Below, in pieces: positions 22,375 to 32,546 of a DNA stretch of 64,000 nt. Under the pieces are notes generated by a model, which was given only the letters and a program-made list of their open reading frames with translations, was not told the origin of the DNA and searched no databases. This stretch comes from Scilla litardierei (Eukaryota; Streptophyta; Magnoliopsida; Asparagales; Asparagaceae): NCBI GenBank assembly GCA_030789695.1, contig CM061136.1:129804648-129868647 (forward strand), given 5' to 3'. Both the position numbers and the translations under genes were made by a program. The first letter of the stretch is position 1, and each line of letters starts with the position of its first letter.

Positions 22375-23213
22375 GTAACTTTTTTTGCCCTCTTTTTTTA
22401 AATCTTTTCTGGGGCGTTGGACATCGGATCAGAGAAAAACTTGTGAAATTAGCTTTTCCGTTATTGAAAAGACAACTTTTTAGATTCAATTTTATGGGTT
22501 GAGGTCTATATTTGCATTGAGTTTTGTTAATTTGGTCGGTTTATGCGCCAGATACTTTTCGTTTTGCTTGTTCTGATGCATTTTTGGTCATCAATTTGAA
22601 TATAAGCTATTATTGGAACTTTACCGGTCATATGCATCACTCTAGCAAAAAGGTGTTACCTGGCTTTGGAAATATAGGCTCATTTTAGCTGTCAAATTAC
22701 CAGAATAATCGATTTCTTACTTTTTTCAAAAAGAAAATGTAGTAAGTTGCAAAGAGCAAGAAATGAATAATTGATGCTTACTTATACCTTATGTCAAAAC
22801 TTGTGCAAATCATGTTAGATACAACTTGTGTGTGAACTCTAAAAATTTGGAAGAGAGCAACTGAGCCGAGATGATTAGAAATTGATTTAAATTCAAAGCT
22901 GGTTTCATGTTATAGAGTCTATCTTGGAAGGTTTGTGATAACTAAAAGTCAATCCTTTGATAGAGGAAAAGGGGTAAGAAAACGACCTTTGTGGTACTAT
23001 GTAGCGGGTGTTAGAAATGAAGCTTTTGTCGTATCATTTTGATTAATGATATGTACAATGGCATATACCTATCATGATGCTATTTGGAAGAGAGGCTAAC
23101 ACAACCATTGCCATGATTTATATTAAGAATAATAGTTAAATATTTACCTCCTTGCATTAGCTGTGGACTTGCTTAGTGTATTAGAATCTGGTTTTATTCT
23201 TCCATGTTTACTG

Positions 23214-23218
23214 GTTAT
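23214..23218. repeat. Target-site duplication gttat, left copy
   Basis: gttat before 23219 equals 30000-30004 after the other LTR. Confidence 0.93.
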
Positions 23219-23338
23219 TGTTGTGAAGGGAATTTAGGGAGAAATATGTGTAAGGGGTTAAGAGCCCCCTACCCGTGTATTTATAACTTTCAATAGTGGG
23301 TTGGATACCCAATTGGCCCAATGGGCCTATTCATAACA
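23219..23338 (-). repeat. 3' LTR of copia B
   Basis: 120 bp, tgttgtgaag to cataaca on the plus strand. On the minus strand it runs tgttatgaat to cacaaca. Confidence 0.93.
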
Positions 23339-23352
23339 CTTCCCCTTATCCA
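23339..23352 (-). promoter_or_regulatory. Polypurine tract of copia B
   Basis: On the minus strand ggataaggggaag directly precedes the 3' LTR. The 23353-23640 stretch upstream holds the conserved 3' non-coding motifs (tttcccactgggtttt, ggatcctgaagtatcc), partly duplicated. Confidence 0.8.
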
Positions 23353-23648
23353 ATCAACATTGAAATAAGAGGTGGATTCTTCAGGATCCGAGTTAGGGTA
23401 ACTGTCTTGTTAAAGAAAGAACAGTTAACCCATAACTTCCCCTGTTTTGGGGATGTGTTTAGGGGTGGATACTTCAGGATCCAGAGTCAACGAGGTTGCC
23501 TCGTCAAAACCTTGACTACAGAAAACCCAGTGGGAAAAAACCTGTAGTCAAGGGAAAAGAGTACAACTCTGCAGTTGACTCCCTCTTATCTGACCAAGCT
23601 TCAGGCTTGCAGATTTCCTATGAATCTATATATCAGTCTCCTATGTAT

Positions 23649-26600
23649 CTATGAGTTCATAGTTCTCTCATCCTGACCCAGTTTACATTTACTCACTCTC
23701 CTCATCCCAATCCCATGTACAAGTTTTTCAAAGATACTAGTAGGCAGGGATTTGGTAAGCAAATCCGCCAAGTTATTACATGATTGGATCTTCTGTACCT
23801 CAATCTGCTTTTGCTTCTGAAGGTCGTGCGTCCAGAAGAACTTGGGGGAGATATGCTTCGTCTTGTCACCTTTGATGTAGCCGTCCTGTAGCTGGGCTAT
23901 ACATGCTGCATTGTCTTCATAGAGTGTAGTGGGTGCAAGAACGCCGGTCGTCAGGCCGGTGGAGGTGAGTATGTGCTGGATCACCGAGCGTAGCCAAAAG
24001 CATTCCTTGCTTGCTTCGAAGATCGCAAGTAGCTCGGAGTGGGTGGATGAGACGGTCGTCATGGTCTGCTTCACAGATCTCCAGGATATGGCAGTGCCGC
24101 CATATGTGAACATGTATACGGTCTGAGACTTCTCTGTATGAGGATCGGACCTGTAACCTGCGTCAGCATAACTAACTAAATCAGTTGATGCCCCTTTCCT
24201 GTAGAATAGACCTAAGTCTATGAACCCTTGGAGGTAGCGCAGAAGATGCTTAACTCCGGCCCAGTGCCGCTGTGTAGGTGCAGCACTATATCTGGCTAGT
24301 AAGTTTACTGCGAACGTTATGTCAGGGCGAGTGCAGTTAGCCAGGTAAAGGAGTGCACCGATAGCACTTAAATAAGGTACTTCGGGGCCTAGTACTTCCT
24401 CCCCCTCTTCCAGCGGCCGGAAGGGGTCTTTGTGTACATCCAATGATCTGACGACCATCGGAGTGCTGAGGGGGTGGCACTTATCCATCTGAAACTTTTT
24501 CAATAAGTTCGATGTGTAAGTTGACTGGTGTAACAGGATCCCATCTTTAAGATGCTCTATCTGAAGGCCTAAACAGAATTTTGATTTTCCGAGGTCTTTC
24601 ATCTCGAAGGTTTCTGTCAGGCTTTTAGAAATCTTTGCGATCTCTTCAGGAGATCCGATGAGGTTTAAGTCGTCTACATAGACGGCTATAATTACAAATC
24701 CTGTTGCCTTTGCTCTTATAAAGATGCAAGGACAGACTGGGTCGTTTTTAAATCCTTGCTGTGCAAGGAAGTCGCTCAGTCTGTTATACCACATCCTTCC
24801 AGATTGTTTTAGACCATATAATGATCTTTGCAGTTTCACTGAGTAGATGTCACGTTCTCTCTCTTTTAGTGCTGCAGGCAAAGAATAAACGTCAGGCAAT
24901 CTCATATAGATGTCTCGGTCTAGGTTGCCATATAGGTATGCAGTAACCACGTCCATGAGTTGCATATCTAAACCCTCTTGTGCTGTTATGCCAATGAGGA
25001 ATCGGAAGGTGATCGCGTCGATGACCGGGGAGTATGTGGCTTCAAAATCCACCCCAGGACGTTGGGTAAAACCCTGCGCTACAAGCCTTGCTTTGTAGCG
25101 TACGATCTCATTCTGTTCATTTCGTTTTCTAACAAATACCCATTTATAACCCACAGGTTTTACACCTTTTGGTGTCTGGACTATTGGTCTGAAGACCTTG
25201 CGTTTGGTGAGTGAATCCAACTCCACTCCTATTGCCGCTTTCCACTTTGGCCAATCATTTCTGCTTTGACATTCTGTCAGAGAGCGTGGTTCAATATCAT
25301 CGTCGCAGTACGCGACGTTGATGTCAATATTACACGCAAATGTGTCATCTATTGTTGTGCTTTTTCTGTCCCAATACTCCCCAGTTCGTACATAGTGTAT
25401 CGATACTTCATTTTCTCCCGGTTTTTCCTCTTCATGAGAGTTTGGGAGAGATGGGGTAGCAGGGCTTAAATTAGCATCCTGTGGTGGTATTTGTTTACCA
25501 TTGCCAAGGGTCCTACTCTTTCGAGGGACTTGGTCCTTGGATCCCGGTGGTCGTCCTCTCTTTTTGAGAGGTCCAACCATTTCTGCTGCAGGCGGATTGC
25601 ATCCATTTTGCGGTATGTCAATCCTAGCTGGAGTGTTAGCAGCAGGGACGTGTGATTTGACAATCTTTTGGTTGTCAGTAAATTTGTCCGGCAAGAGATG
25701 GACAGTGTTTTGGATGTGGAGAATCTTCAGGACCTCCTCCTCACACTGGCTTGTTGGCGGATCAAAGTGACATAAAGTTTTTGTATCCCAAGTGATACTT
25801 TCTGAAGCTTCGGGCTTCTTTGTCTGTGAGCCTAGTCTTGGGAACGATGTTTCATCGAATTCACAGTCTTCTAGACGTGCCTTAAAGACGTCCCCCGTAA
25901 GGGGTTCTAGGAATCTAATTATGGAGGGGGTGTCAAACCCAACATAAATGCCTAGGCGACGTTGTGGACCCATCTTTGTCCTTTGTGGTGGTGCTATGGG
26001 GACGTATACTGCACAACCAAATATTGTCAAATGTGAGACAATTGGTGGGGCTCCAAGTGCTAGTTGCATTGGAGAAGATGACTGACCTCCAGAGGGTCTT
26101 AATTTTATTAAAGATGCAGCATGCAAAATTGCATGACCCCACGCATTCACTGGCATCTGGGATTGAAGTAATAATGGACGAGCGATCCATTGCAGTCTCT
26201 TAATTAGAGATTCTGCTAACCCATTTTGGGTGTGAACATGCGCTACAGGATGTTCGACTTCAATTCCCTGAGCTTGACAATAGTCTAGAAAGACTTGTGA
26301 CGTAAACTCCCCCGCATTGTCCAGACGAAGTTTCTTTATCTGGTGGTCGGGGAAGTGGGCCCGTAACTTTATTATCTGAGCTAAAAGCTTAGATAGTGCT
26401 AGGTTACGGGTGGACAGTAGGCACACATGTGACCACTTAGTTGATGCGTCTATCAGGACCATAAAGTACCTGAACGGACCACTTGATGGGTGAATCGGCC
26501 CACAAATGTCTCCGTGGATTCTTTCCAGAAAGCTGGGAGACTCCACATCCACTTTCAGTGGAGAGGGTCTCGTGATCAGTTTACCCTTGTAACAGGGTGG

Positions 26601-27185
26601 ACATAGGAATTTGCCTTTTTGAAGAATCTTCAGGTTCTTCAGGTCAATGCCCCTGGAGTTCTTTATGATGCGGTACATCATAACCGAACCAGGGTGTCCC
26701 AGTCGACTGTGCCAGAGTTGGAATTCTGGTGTTTGGGGGCACTGCAGGTGCTCCACCATGGATGTTTCTGGAGTTTGTATACTTGTTTGGTAGAGTCCCG
26801 AGGGGAGTCCCTTGAAACGTTCCACAATGGTTTTTGAACCATTTGTAAGAGCCGTTACAAGCAAGTATTCCCTTTTATCTTCCTCGACCGTCTCTAAGTG
26901 ATATCCGTTTAAACGGATGTCTTTAAAACTTAGGAGGTTTCGGATGGATTTGGGGGAGTATAACGCATTTTTAAGTGTTATTTGTGTGTTGCCGGGGAGC
27001 AATATAATTGCTTCCCCTGATCCTTCGATTATGTTTGCTGGTCCTGAGATTGTTCTCAGTGGGCCAGAATAACTACTTACGCTCGTGAAATAGTCTATGT
27101 TTTGAAGGATCGAGTGCGTCGATGCACTGTCCACTAGGCAGATAAGTTCCATATCAAAAAAAAATGGGGAAAGACATTCAAGCAA
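23649..27185 (-). CDS. copia B pol polyprotein (PR-IN-RT-RNase H), open
   Basis: 1178 codons, the full length for a copia pol. Protease near residue 17 has LVDSASTHSIL. Pre-integrase around 155 has LWHSRLGHPG. The integrase core carries its acidic residues in GDICGP, RLDNAGEF and HVHTQNGLAESL (about 225-325), with C-terminal HLTIFGCAVYVP. Reverse transcriptase at about 690-930 has GYKWVFVRKRNEQNEIVRYK, LVAQGFTQ, YGLKQSGRMWY and catalytic YVDDLNLIG. RNase H at about 1020-1150 has SYADAGYRS, YEDNAACI and LADLLTKSLP. The frame has no stop, though single-residue damage cannot be excluded. The first ATG at 27185 lies in the same frame as the gag knuckle frame, separated by stops. It copies and inserts copia DNA. 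Confidence 0.93.
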   Translation of the reverse strand: MLECLSPFFFDMELICLVDSASTHSILQNIDYFTSVSSYSGPLRTISGPANIIEGSGEAIILLPGNTQITLKNALYSPKSIRNLLSFKDIRLNGYHLETVEEDKREYLLVTALTNGSKTIVERFKGLPSGLYQTSIQTPETSMVEHLQCPQTPEFQLWHSRLGHPGSVMMYRIIKNSRGIDLKNLKILQKGKFLCPPCYKGKLITRPSPLKVDVESPSFLERIHGDICGPIHPSSGPFRYFMVLIDASTKWSHVCLLSTRNLALSKLLAQIIKLRAHFPDHQIKKLRLDNAGEFTSQVFLDYCQAQGIEVEHPVAHVHTQNGLAESLIKRLQWIARPLLLQSQMPVNAWGHAILHAASLIKLRPSGGQSSSPMQLALGAPPIVSHLTIFGCAVYVPIAPPQRTKMGPQRRLGIYVGFDTPSIIRFLEPLTGDVFKARLEDCEFDETSFPRLGSQTKKPEASESITWDTKTLCHFDPPTSQCEEEVLKILHIQNTVHLLPDKFTDNQKIVKSHVPAANTPARIDIPQNGCNPPAAEMVGPLKKRGRPPGSKDQVPRKSRTLGNGKQIPPQDANLSPATPSLPNSHEEEKPGENEVSIHYVRTGEYWDRKSTTIDDTFACNIDINVAYCDDDIEPRSLTECQSRNDWPKWKAAIGVELDSLTKRKVFRPIVQTPKGVKPVGYKWVFVRKRNEQNEIVRYKARLVAQGFTQRPGVDFEATYSPVIDAITFRFLIGITAQEGLDMQLMDVVTAYLYGNLDRDIYMRLPDVYSLPAALKERERDIYSVKLQRSLYGLKQSGRMWYNRLSDFLAQQGFKNDPVCPCIFIRAKATGFVIIAVYVDDLNLIGSPEEIAKISKSLTETFEMKDLGKSKFCLGLQIEHLKDGILLHQSTYTSNLLKKFQMDKCHPLSTPMVVRSLDVHKDPFRPLEEGEEVLGPEVPYLSAIGALLYLANCTRPDITFAVNLLARYSAAPTQRHWAGVKHLLRYLQGFIDLGLFYRKGASTDLVSYADAGYRSDPHTEKSQTVYMFTYGGTAISWRSVKQTMTTVSSTHSELLAIFEASKECFWLRSVIQHILTSTGLTTGVLAPTTLYEDNAACIAQLQDGYIKGDKTKHISPKFFWTHDLQKQKQIEVQKIQSCNNLADLLTKSLPTSIFEKLVHGIGMRRVSKCKLGQDERTMNS

Positions 27186-27314
27186 TAAATATAGATAAAA
27201 GATTCACTTTCATAAATAAATGCTAAAAAGATATTGTTTGACATGGAAAATAGAACTAGATACGATGCATAAAAATTTAAGATACATTGCTAATTGCATA
27301 AAAGTGGTCCAGAT
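27186..27314 (-). other. AT-rich spacer between gag and pol of copia B
   Basis: 129 bases with stops, T-rich just before the pol ATG. The gag knuckle frame and pol are in the same frame on either side. Copia A has an AT-rich gap at the same place. This suggests gag and pol are separate reading units in this group, through splicing or reinitiation; this is inference. Confidence 0.55.
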
Positions 27315-28336
27315 CTAGAGAGTATCATCTCCCATGAAATCTTCGGGAGTCCATGAGGTCTCTGCCAACGCTGCGCTCTCCATCAGGTTTGTCTCAGCTC
27401 GAGGCTTGAGGCTTGCCTGGTAGAGGTCCTGGAGGTGTTTTGCTGTGCGGCAGATTCTGGACCAGTGGCCCGTCATCCCGCATTTTGAGCATTTGTCCTC
27501 CCAGTCTTTCTTGGGAGTGCCTCCTTTGTTGGGAATCCTCTTCTGCTTCTTGTCCACGAACTTCTGGTTCTGGGGAGGAGCTGGGTGAGTGGCCTTCTTC
27601 AGCTGCTTCTGTTCTTTCCATTTCTGGAATTTTGCCTTTTTGTCCGTCTTCTTCTTCTGGGAAGACTGGAAGTGGGCCTCTGCAGGAGGTGGCAATGGAG
27701 CGGAGCCAGGGGGCGCAGGTTGTGGGTGGCAACCAACAGGTCTCTGTTCTGTTCAGCCATAAGCAGGCATGAAAGAAGGTCAGAGTACTTTATGAACTTC
27801 CTCTCTCGATATTGTTGCATAAGGATCATGTCCTTTTCGTGGAAAGACGTAAACGTCTTTTCCAGCAACATCTTCTCCGTCACTGGTTCACCACACAACT
27901 TCAGGCGTGAGGTGATGCGGAAGAGAGCTGAGTTGTACTCCGCTACGGATTTGAAATCATGTATGCGGAGGTGAGTCCATTCGTACTGTGCACGGGGGAG
28001 TATGACATCCCTCTGATGTCTGTACCTCTCCTCGAGTGCATCCCACAGCTCGTAAGGGTCCTCTACAGTGAGGTACTCGTCCTTTAAGGTCGAGTCTAAG
28101 TGTTTCCTGATATATATAATGGCTTTCGCCTTTAATATATCGGAAACTTCCTCTGTATGAGGTGCTTCCACTGAAGCCTCCTTGTTGGCTGGGGCAGTAC
28201 TAGTTGTTGCCTTTTCAGTCTGTGTGAGACTGAAACCATGAGAGCGCAGATGGAACTTCAGGTCCAACTGTCAACTCAGGTAGTTTGACCCATCAGCCTT
28301 CAGGACTGAGAAGTCTACATTTGCGAGTCTGGCCAT
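27315..28336 (-). pseudogene. gag of copia B, one nonsense and one frameshift
   Basis: The ATG at 28336 starts MARLANVDFSVL. At 28271-28273 a TGA stands where copia A has the Trp of YLSWQLD, a one-base change from TGG. The frame then stays open to about 27690 with ELWDALEERYRHQ and FTSFHEKDMILMQQY. A frameshift near 27690-27720 moves the basic tail and the knuckle CSKCGMTGHWSRIC to the frame ending at 27315. In its intact form gag would build the particle. Two lesions make this copy a poor gag donor although pol is open. Confidence 0.85.
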
Positions 28337-29865
28337 TTTATGATCTAGCATGTAAAGAAAAATAGCATGTATCATTAAGACTGAATAAAACAGACATCCA
28401 CGCATGTAATGTAGTCATTTTCCTGGCATGAATTTTAATTAGTGTGATTTTAACATGCATGCTTTTTTCAGGTAATGTGAATAATTAATTACTAAAAATT
28501 AACAATCACGCATGCTGTTAAGGGATTTCATTGTGACATTAAAACATGGTATTAAAGCTAATTAATCAACCACACAGTTTAATGCATAAACAATGAAAAC
28601 AGAAAAAATGACCTTAGGCTATGGGGATCAGCCAGCCGACACCGAAAAATAAATAAAAAGTCCAGTCCGAAGTTACATCAAAAATAAAATGCATGAAAAT
28701 AAATTACAACTCGGGAACTTCAGAGAGAAGCCCCTATCTTCATTGAGCGAAACGCCTTCAGCTTCTTTTTGGTGTCCTTCGGTCTTCTTTTTACATTTTC
28801 ATCCTCACATACAAAGTTTCTCTCAAAAGAAAAGAAAAATTGCGGGAATTTAAAACGGTGTCGGAAACCTGGCTGATCCCTAAAAACATAGCCTAATATT
28901 TGCACATCCACGCAGATAATATTTTTGCAACATACAACCACGCAGATAATCAAAAAGACACAGGCATTTAAAGTAATTAAAAATTGTGTGTCGTGCAAAA
29001 AACATTTTTTTTTGAAAAACTTTTTGCCTTTTTGATCCATAATATAATGTTTTATTTTACCGCTTTCAACCCTTTTAAAAATTTCTTTTAACTATTTTGG
29101 GCTTTTTAAGGGCCAAAAATAAATAAAATAATTTCTGTGGATGGGCTAATTTTCTGGCCTTTTGGGCCATGAAAACAACCCATTAGGGTTAATATTGGGC
29201 CTCCCCCGAAAAATAGCCCGTTAGGGTTAGGGTTTCTGGAAAACCTTAGGGGGGCCCGCGGCGTGTCGCCGCGTCGGCTGGCCGCGTAGGCCGCGGCCGC
29301 CGCGGCGGCGGGCCGCGGCGGCGGGCCGCGGCAACTGGCCGCGGCCTGAGGCCGCGGCGGCGGGCCGCGGCTTCAGGCCGCGGCGCTTGGCCGCGGCCTG
29401 AGGCCGCGGCTGCTGGCCACGGCTTCAGGCCGCGGCCGCCGCGGCCTGGGGCCGCGGCGATTGTTCTCCGACGGCGGCGCAAAGAGCGCGCCGCCGTTCC
29501 GCCCTACGGGCGTGCGGATTTTTATTTTTGGATCAAAGGCGGGGGATGTAAAAAATCGGATTTTTCAACAAATTTGATCGTTAAAAAACAAGTTTTTATT
29601 GTTTTAAACATGTAGATCTTATTAAAAATGTTGAATTTAACCGAGTTTGTGAACTTTTTGATCCTAAAACATGCAGATCTAATGAGAAAAGCAAGTTTAG
29701 ATCTAAAAAGTTTGGATTTTTACCTCTAGATTCGACGAGGAATCTAGGCGACGGTTGGTGAAGGATGCCCTTTTCGCTCCCCGTTGAGAAGATTACGATC
29801 TTCTTTTTCTGAGCGATTTGTGGATCTCCTTTCCCGCGAGCCGCCGTCTCCTCCAACGAGCGTGA
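28337..29865 (-). other. Leader of copia B with GC-rich repeat block
   Basis: About 1.5 kb without a supported gene. 29250-29475 is a dense array of gccgcggc-based units alternating with cttcag or ctgagg spacers, nearly all G and C, flanked by AT-rich DNA. Copia A has a different GC-rich array at the equivalent place. The apparent frame at 29246-29482 is a composition artefact. Confidence 0.7.
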
Positions 29866-29879
29866 TCGTGCTGATAACG
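29866..29879 (-). promoter_or_regulatory. Probable primer-binding site of copia B
   Basis: On the minus strand cgttatcagcacga follows the 5' LTR, identical to the sequence after the copia A 5' LTR. The tRNA is not identified. Confidence 0.5.
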
Positions 29880-29999
29880 TGTTGTGAAGGGAATTTAGGG
29901 AGAAATAGGTGTAAGGGGTTAAGAGCCCACTACCCGTGTATTTATAACTTTCAATAGTGGGTTGGATACCCAATTGGCCCAATGGGCCTATTCATAACA
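29880..29999 (-). repeat. 5' LTR of copia B
   Basis: 120-bp partner of 23219-23338 with two substitutions seen by eye. Confidence 0.93.
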
Positions 30000-30004
30000 G
30001 TTAT
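30000..30004. repeat. Target-site duplication gttat, right copy
   Basis: Exact partner of 23214-23218. Confidence 0.93.
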
Positions 30005-30829
30005 AATATAGTAGTTGATGCGAGTACATATGCAATAAAGGACATGTTTGGGATGTTTAGAATTATGAAAAAATTAGTTAGCAGGGAAGCTAAATATGCC
30101 AAATATAACTGTCCAGCTGCAAGAAGGAACAAAAGGAATGATTTTGAAATTATGTTATTTATTGTTATCATCACTCATGATCGATCATTAGTTACGAGTC
30201 GTATGACTCTATGTGGCAGTTACCCATAGACTCATGGTTGAAAGTGGAGAGCTACATATTAACATATAGGATAACAATGACATACATTTCATGCATTATG
30301 GATCTAATTTGATCAATCAAGGAACAACTTTGAGACAAGAAAAGTTATCATAAAAAGAAAATCAAAAAAGACGTTGAACTGTGTGATAACATTGAGTAGC
30401 ACAATAAGATGAGATAACAAATGAATGCATACCTAGTAAGTTGGACTCTTGGAGGAAGCTTCATCTGAGGCAAGTTGAGAGAGCACATGTCTTATACAAT
30501 GCAGTTTAACTGTGTGCAGCCAAGTAACACATAACACAGTAACACACAACACAGATGGTTTATCCATTAATTAAACAGATTAGGGAAATTATGCAAAAAT
30601 GAACTTTTTAACATATAAGTAAACATATGTATGTACACATGTATAGTAAATGCTGAAAATCCATCATGACAAAGCATGGAAAATTATTATAAACTTATAA
30701 AACCGGAATAAACATATTGTGTGATTTTTCCACTCCTAAGCTGCCGGCCAGAATTTGTATTAGTTTCATGTATTAGTTATTGGGTGGGTATGTTAACCGT
30801 AAACCCGTACCCATTTGAGTGTACACACA

Positions 30830-31395
30830 CAGTGTTATAAAAGGCGGGTTCATTATGTGTGCTGTCTAGGAGCGCATAGCGCATAAACGGATTATGCGGC
30901 CGTTTATGCGGTTTATGCGGTTTATGTGAAAATGAATATTTTAGTAAATAAATAAGCAGTAAGTTTATATGTGTGTGTTTGTATATATTAAATTAAAAAA
31001 ATCTCAAAAGAAAGGAATAAGGAAAAAACCATATCAACTTTTAAAAATATAGATTAATTCATACTAAAATACCAGCACCATTAAAACGATCAATACATAA
31101 AATAACTAATGTCTAATGTCTAAAGCAATCTACACGTAAAACATAAATATTTAGTTTTATGTCCAAATCAAAAGTATGTCAAACACATGTACTTTGAAAT
31201 TAAAAAACTGATTTTTATGCTTAAATGGTCGATTTCTTAACGATGTGCGATTTTTTAGTTTCTGATTGTGCGCTCGCATATGCGAGCATATTCGCATATG
31301 TGGGCGCATAACATTAGTGCGCCGATTATGTGGCTGACCGCATAATTCGGCCGCATCCTTATATGCGGCCATATAAAACTTGTTTTAGAACACTG
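30830..31395. mobile_element. Non-autonomous hAT-like element, 566 bp
   Basis: The ends are cagtgttataaaa (left) and, in reverse complement on the right, cagtgttctaaaa. Flanks tacacaca (30822-30829) and tatacaca (31396-31403) match at 7 of 8 bases, the hAT TSD length. Inside both ends the motif gcataat, gcgcat or tatgcggcc recurs in opposite orientations. No coding capacity. Confidence 0.65.
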
Positions 31396-31543
31396 TATAC
31401 ACACGTGTGTGTAATGCAAGGTCGAGTAGATTAACTTCTATAACCTATTCATAAATGTTTTTCTGGTTTTGAACATTGTCGTCATATACAATTGATAAAT
31501 CCTAGGCCTTATAATCTTTGGAGCTGTTTCCTTGTTTAAATTC

Positions 31544-31548
31544 ATACT
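31544..31548. repeat. Target-site duplication atact, left copy
   Basis: atact before the 5' LTR of Tat #2 equals 40103-40107. Confidence 0.95.
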
Positions 31549-32527
31549 TGTTACGCCTATTTGGCCGAAGCCCGAAAGACACGAGCCCAGAAACCCGACT
31601 GCCGGTCAGAAGCCCACCTGCGCGATCAGGCCCGCCCGACAAAGCCCCTTAGAGGGCCCCCGAACGGCGATCCAACCCGGCCCCGGAAACGCGCAAGTCA
31701 CTCGCCCACTCCAGCGATAACCGCTCCCCCGGGCCCGCGACCACTTAATGGCGGTAATGGGGAGGTGCTGGCATGGCGCAGGGAACGGCGATAGGGAGGC
31801 GGATTGAGGGGGCACGATCGGGGGCGGACAAGGAACGTGAGTCGTGGGCAATCACGGCGGGAGGCCTATAAAAGGGCTAGAAGGACGACTAGACAGTGGA
31901 CCGCATCTCAGGTAACTAAAACCTAAGGTACTCCATCAACGACCTAGTTCCCCCATTTCATCTCCTTCCTCCCCCGCTCGCGCCGGTAGACGCCGTTCCG
32001 ATCTCCTCTCGAGTCGAACCGTCTCCGCCGAGCCTCCTCTTTCAGATCACCGTCTGACTTAGGCATCGGAGGGGATTTGGCCGGAACCAAGGTCCGGCCC
32101 CCCCTGACGAGTGTTCTCGTCTACGCAGGAGGACATCAGATCCACGGGCCGAGGCTTCCCCTCCGCCCCACGCCGGCCACACATCAAGCAAGACGACCGA
32201 GGCTACTCCTCGTCGTCCGACCGACCGAGGCCGAGCACGTCCGTCCGAGCCGAGGCTTCCCCTCCGCTCACGAGGCGCCGAGGCTATCCCTCGCCATCCG
32301 ACCGTCTGAGGCCGAGCGTCTCACACCGGGCCGAGGCTTCCCCTCGCCCCCTTGTGGCCGAGGATCCAGACCCGGCCCAGCCGAAGTGCTCCACGTCATC
32401 CACAACTCAGATTTGCGCCGCGTCCGCACGGACTCGTCGCACCCGAGGGACCCAAGTCGGCCCCTTGACCACGTTGACCGGGAAGTCCACGGTCAACGCT
32501 TTTGTAGTGAGAAAACACTCTGAAACA
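31549..32527 (+). repeat. 5' LTR of Tat #2
   Basis: 979 bp, tgttacgcct to tgaaaca. TATA box tataaaa at 31867-31873. Downstream, a unit of about 45-60 bp (ccgaggctt or ccgaggcta followed by cc-rich sequence) repeats irregularly from about 32140 to 32350. Confidence 0.95.
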
Positions 32528-32546
32528 TCTGGCGCCGTCTGTGGGA
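32528..32546 (+). promoter_or_regulatory. Primer-binding site of Tat #2
   Basis: tctggcgccgtctgtgggaa begins right after the LTR. tggcgccg starts are usual primer sites in Tat and Athila type elements. The exact tRNA is not assigned here. Confidence 0.75.

Larger units (their letters stand above)
23219..29999 (-). mobile_element. Ty1/copia element copia B with long open pol
   Basis: Two 120-bp LTRs (23219-23338 and 29880-29999) that differ at two positions by eye, an exact 5-bp TSD, leader, gag and a 1178-codon pol on the minus strand. It lies antisense to the host gene within its intron. Gag has a nonsense codon and a frameshift, while pol is open from protease to RNase H. It is related to copia A but a different family: LTR sequences differ while leader start, gag type and 3' motifs agree. 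Pol may still be functional; the copy as a whole probably is not. Confidence 0.95.

Noticed and set aside
23649..27185. Plus-strand frames opposite the copia B pol
   Set aside because: Shadows of the open pol frame.
29246..29482. Arg/Pro/Ala-rich minus-strand frame
   Set aside because: Translation of the gccgcggc array in the copia B leader.
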